Shown here: positions 5,916 to 6,069 of the stretch, piece by piece | Layout: each line of letters begins with the position of its first letter | How positions within the stretch are numbered: position 1 is the first letter of the stretch | NCBI GenBank assembly: GCA_903898725.1 | Contig: CAIUGQ010000351.1 | Coordinates: 1-6,069, forward strand | Direction: 5' to 3' | DNA length: 6,069 bases | Origin: an uncultured Burkholderiales bacterium | Lineage (GTDB): Bacteria > Pseudomonadota > Gammaproteobacteria > Burkholderiales > Burkholderiaceae_E | Made by a program: the position numbers and the translations under genes | The notes under the pieces: generated by a model | The model's input: only the letters and a program-made list of their open reading frames with translations | The model's database searches: none | Told to the model about the DNA's origin: nothing

Positions 5916-6069
5916 ATGAACCCATTTCCCGCCTCGACCGCCCGCGCAGTCGCCTTCGCCCTGCTGTCCGCCCTCTTCGCGGGCGCCGCCGCCGCACAGG
6001 GCGTTGCGGCCGACCGCGCGGCCTGCGAGCGGTCCTACAAGCCCCAGCGGGGCCAGGAAGGCAAGGACG
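5916..6069 (+). CDS. Exported protein, N-terminal fragment; possibly a SAM-dependent methyltransferase
   Basis: The first 51 codons of a gene that continues beyond the window. Residues 1-27 form a clear Sec signal peptide: a short N-region with Arg10, a hydrophobic core at about 11-26, and an Ala-x-Ala cleavage site before Gln28. The mature part begins with a short Ala-rich stretch, then Cys37 and the YKPQRGQEGKD motif at 41-51. That motif resembles the start of a group of exported class I methyltransferase-fold proteins, in which it leads into a VPTP segment before the SAM-binding domain. The SAM-binding motifs are not in the window, so this product call is recognition from memory and tentative. 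The Cys is too far from the signal peptide to be a lipobox. No strong Shine-Dalgarno site is visible before the ATG. The start is supported by the complete signal peptide. Confidence 0.55.
   Translation, partial: MNPFPASTARAVAFALLSALFAGAAAAQGVAADRAACERSYKPQRGQEGKD

Noticed and set aside
4486..5919. A long plus-strand open frame across the TfdA-like gene.
   Set aside because: It is the complement of a gene with intact iron-binding residues. Its own translation shows no domain, and it begins inside the DLH-family gene.

Overview
The window is uniformly GC-rich and its genes use GC-ending codons. The HtpX tail, the BMP-type binding protein and the spacing of the Shine-Dalgarno sites fit a betaproteobacterium (Burkholderiales or Rhodocyclales-like). 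That placement is inference from protein character, not from a phylogenetic marker. I see no RNA gene, insertion sequence, CRISPR array or phage gene, and no gene-free stretch over 300 bases.

Layout: (1) 2-505, the C-terminal part of the membrane metalloprotease HtpX, ending at a strong intrinsic terminator (547-578). (2) A 245-base gap (506-750) holding that terminator, a possible -10 element, a small hairpin and the ribosome binding site of the next gene. (3) 751-4775, four tightly packed plus-strand genes with gaps of 5, 13 and 20 bases that look like one operon: a BMP/PnrA-type periplasmic binding protein, a guanine deaminase (guaD), an alpha/beta hydrolase and a dienelactone-hydrolase-family protein. 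(4) 4792-5736 on the minus strand, a TfdA/TauD-type Fe(II)/2-oxoglutarate dioxygenase that converges on the operon with a 16-base gap. (5) A 179-base divergent intergenic region (5737-5915) with a short tandem repeat. (6) From 5916 to the window end, the start of a predicted exported protein, possibly a SAM-dependent methyltransferase.

How the genes may work together: the binding protein family takes up nucleosides, purines and related small molecules, and GuaD converts guanine to xanthine. The first two operon genes therefore suggest purine scavenging. The transporter ATPase and permeases are absent here and must lie elsewhere if the binding protein feeds an ABC importer. The two hydrolases have intact catalytic triads but no established role in purine breakdown. 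They are the least explained part of the window, together with the neighbouring TfdA-like oxygenase. No clearly new system is demonstrated. The best lead is the linkage of guanine deaminase to two uncharacterised hydrolases and a 2-oxoglutarate oxygenase.
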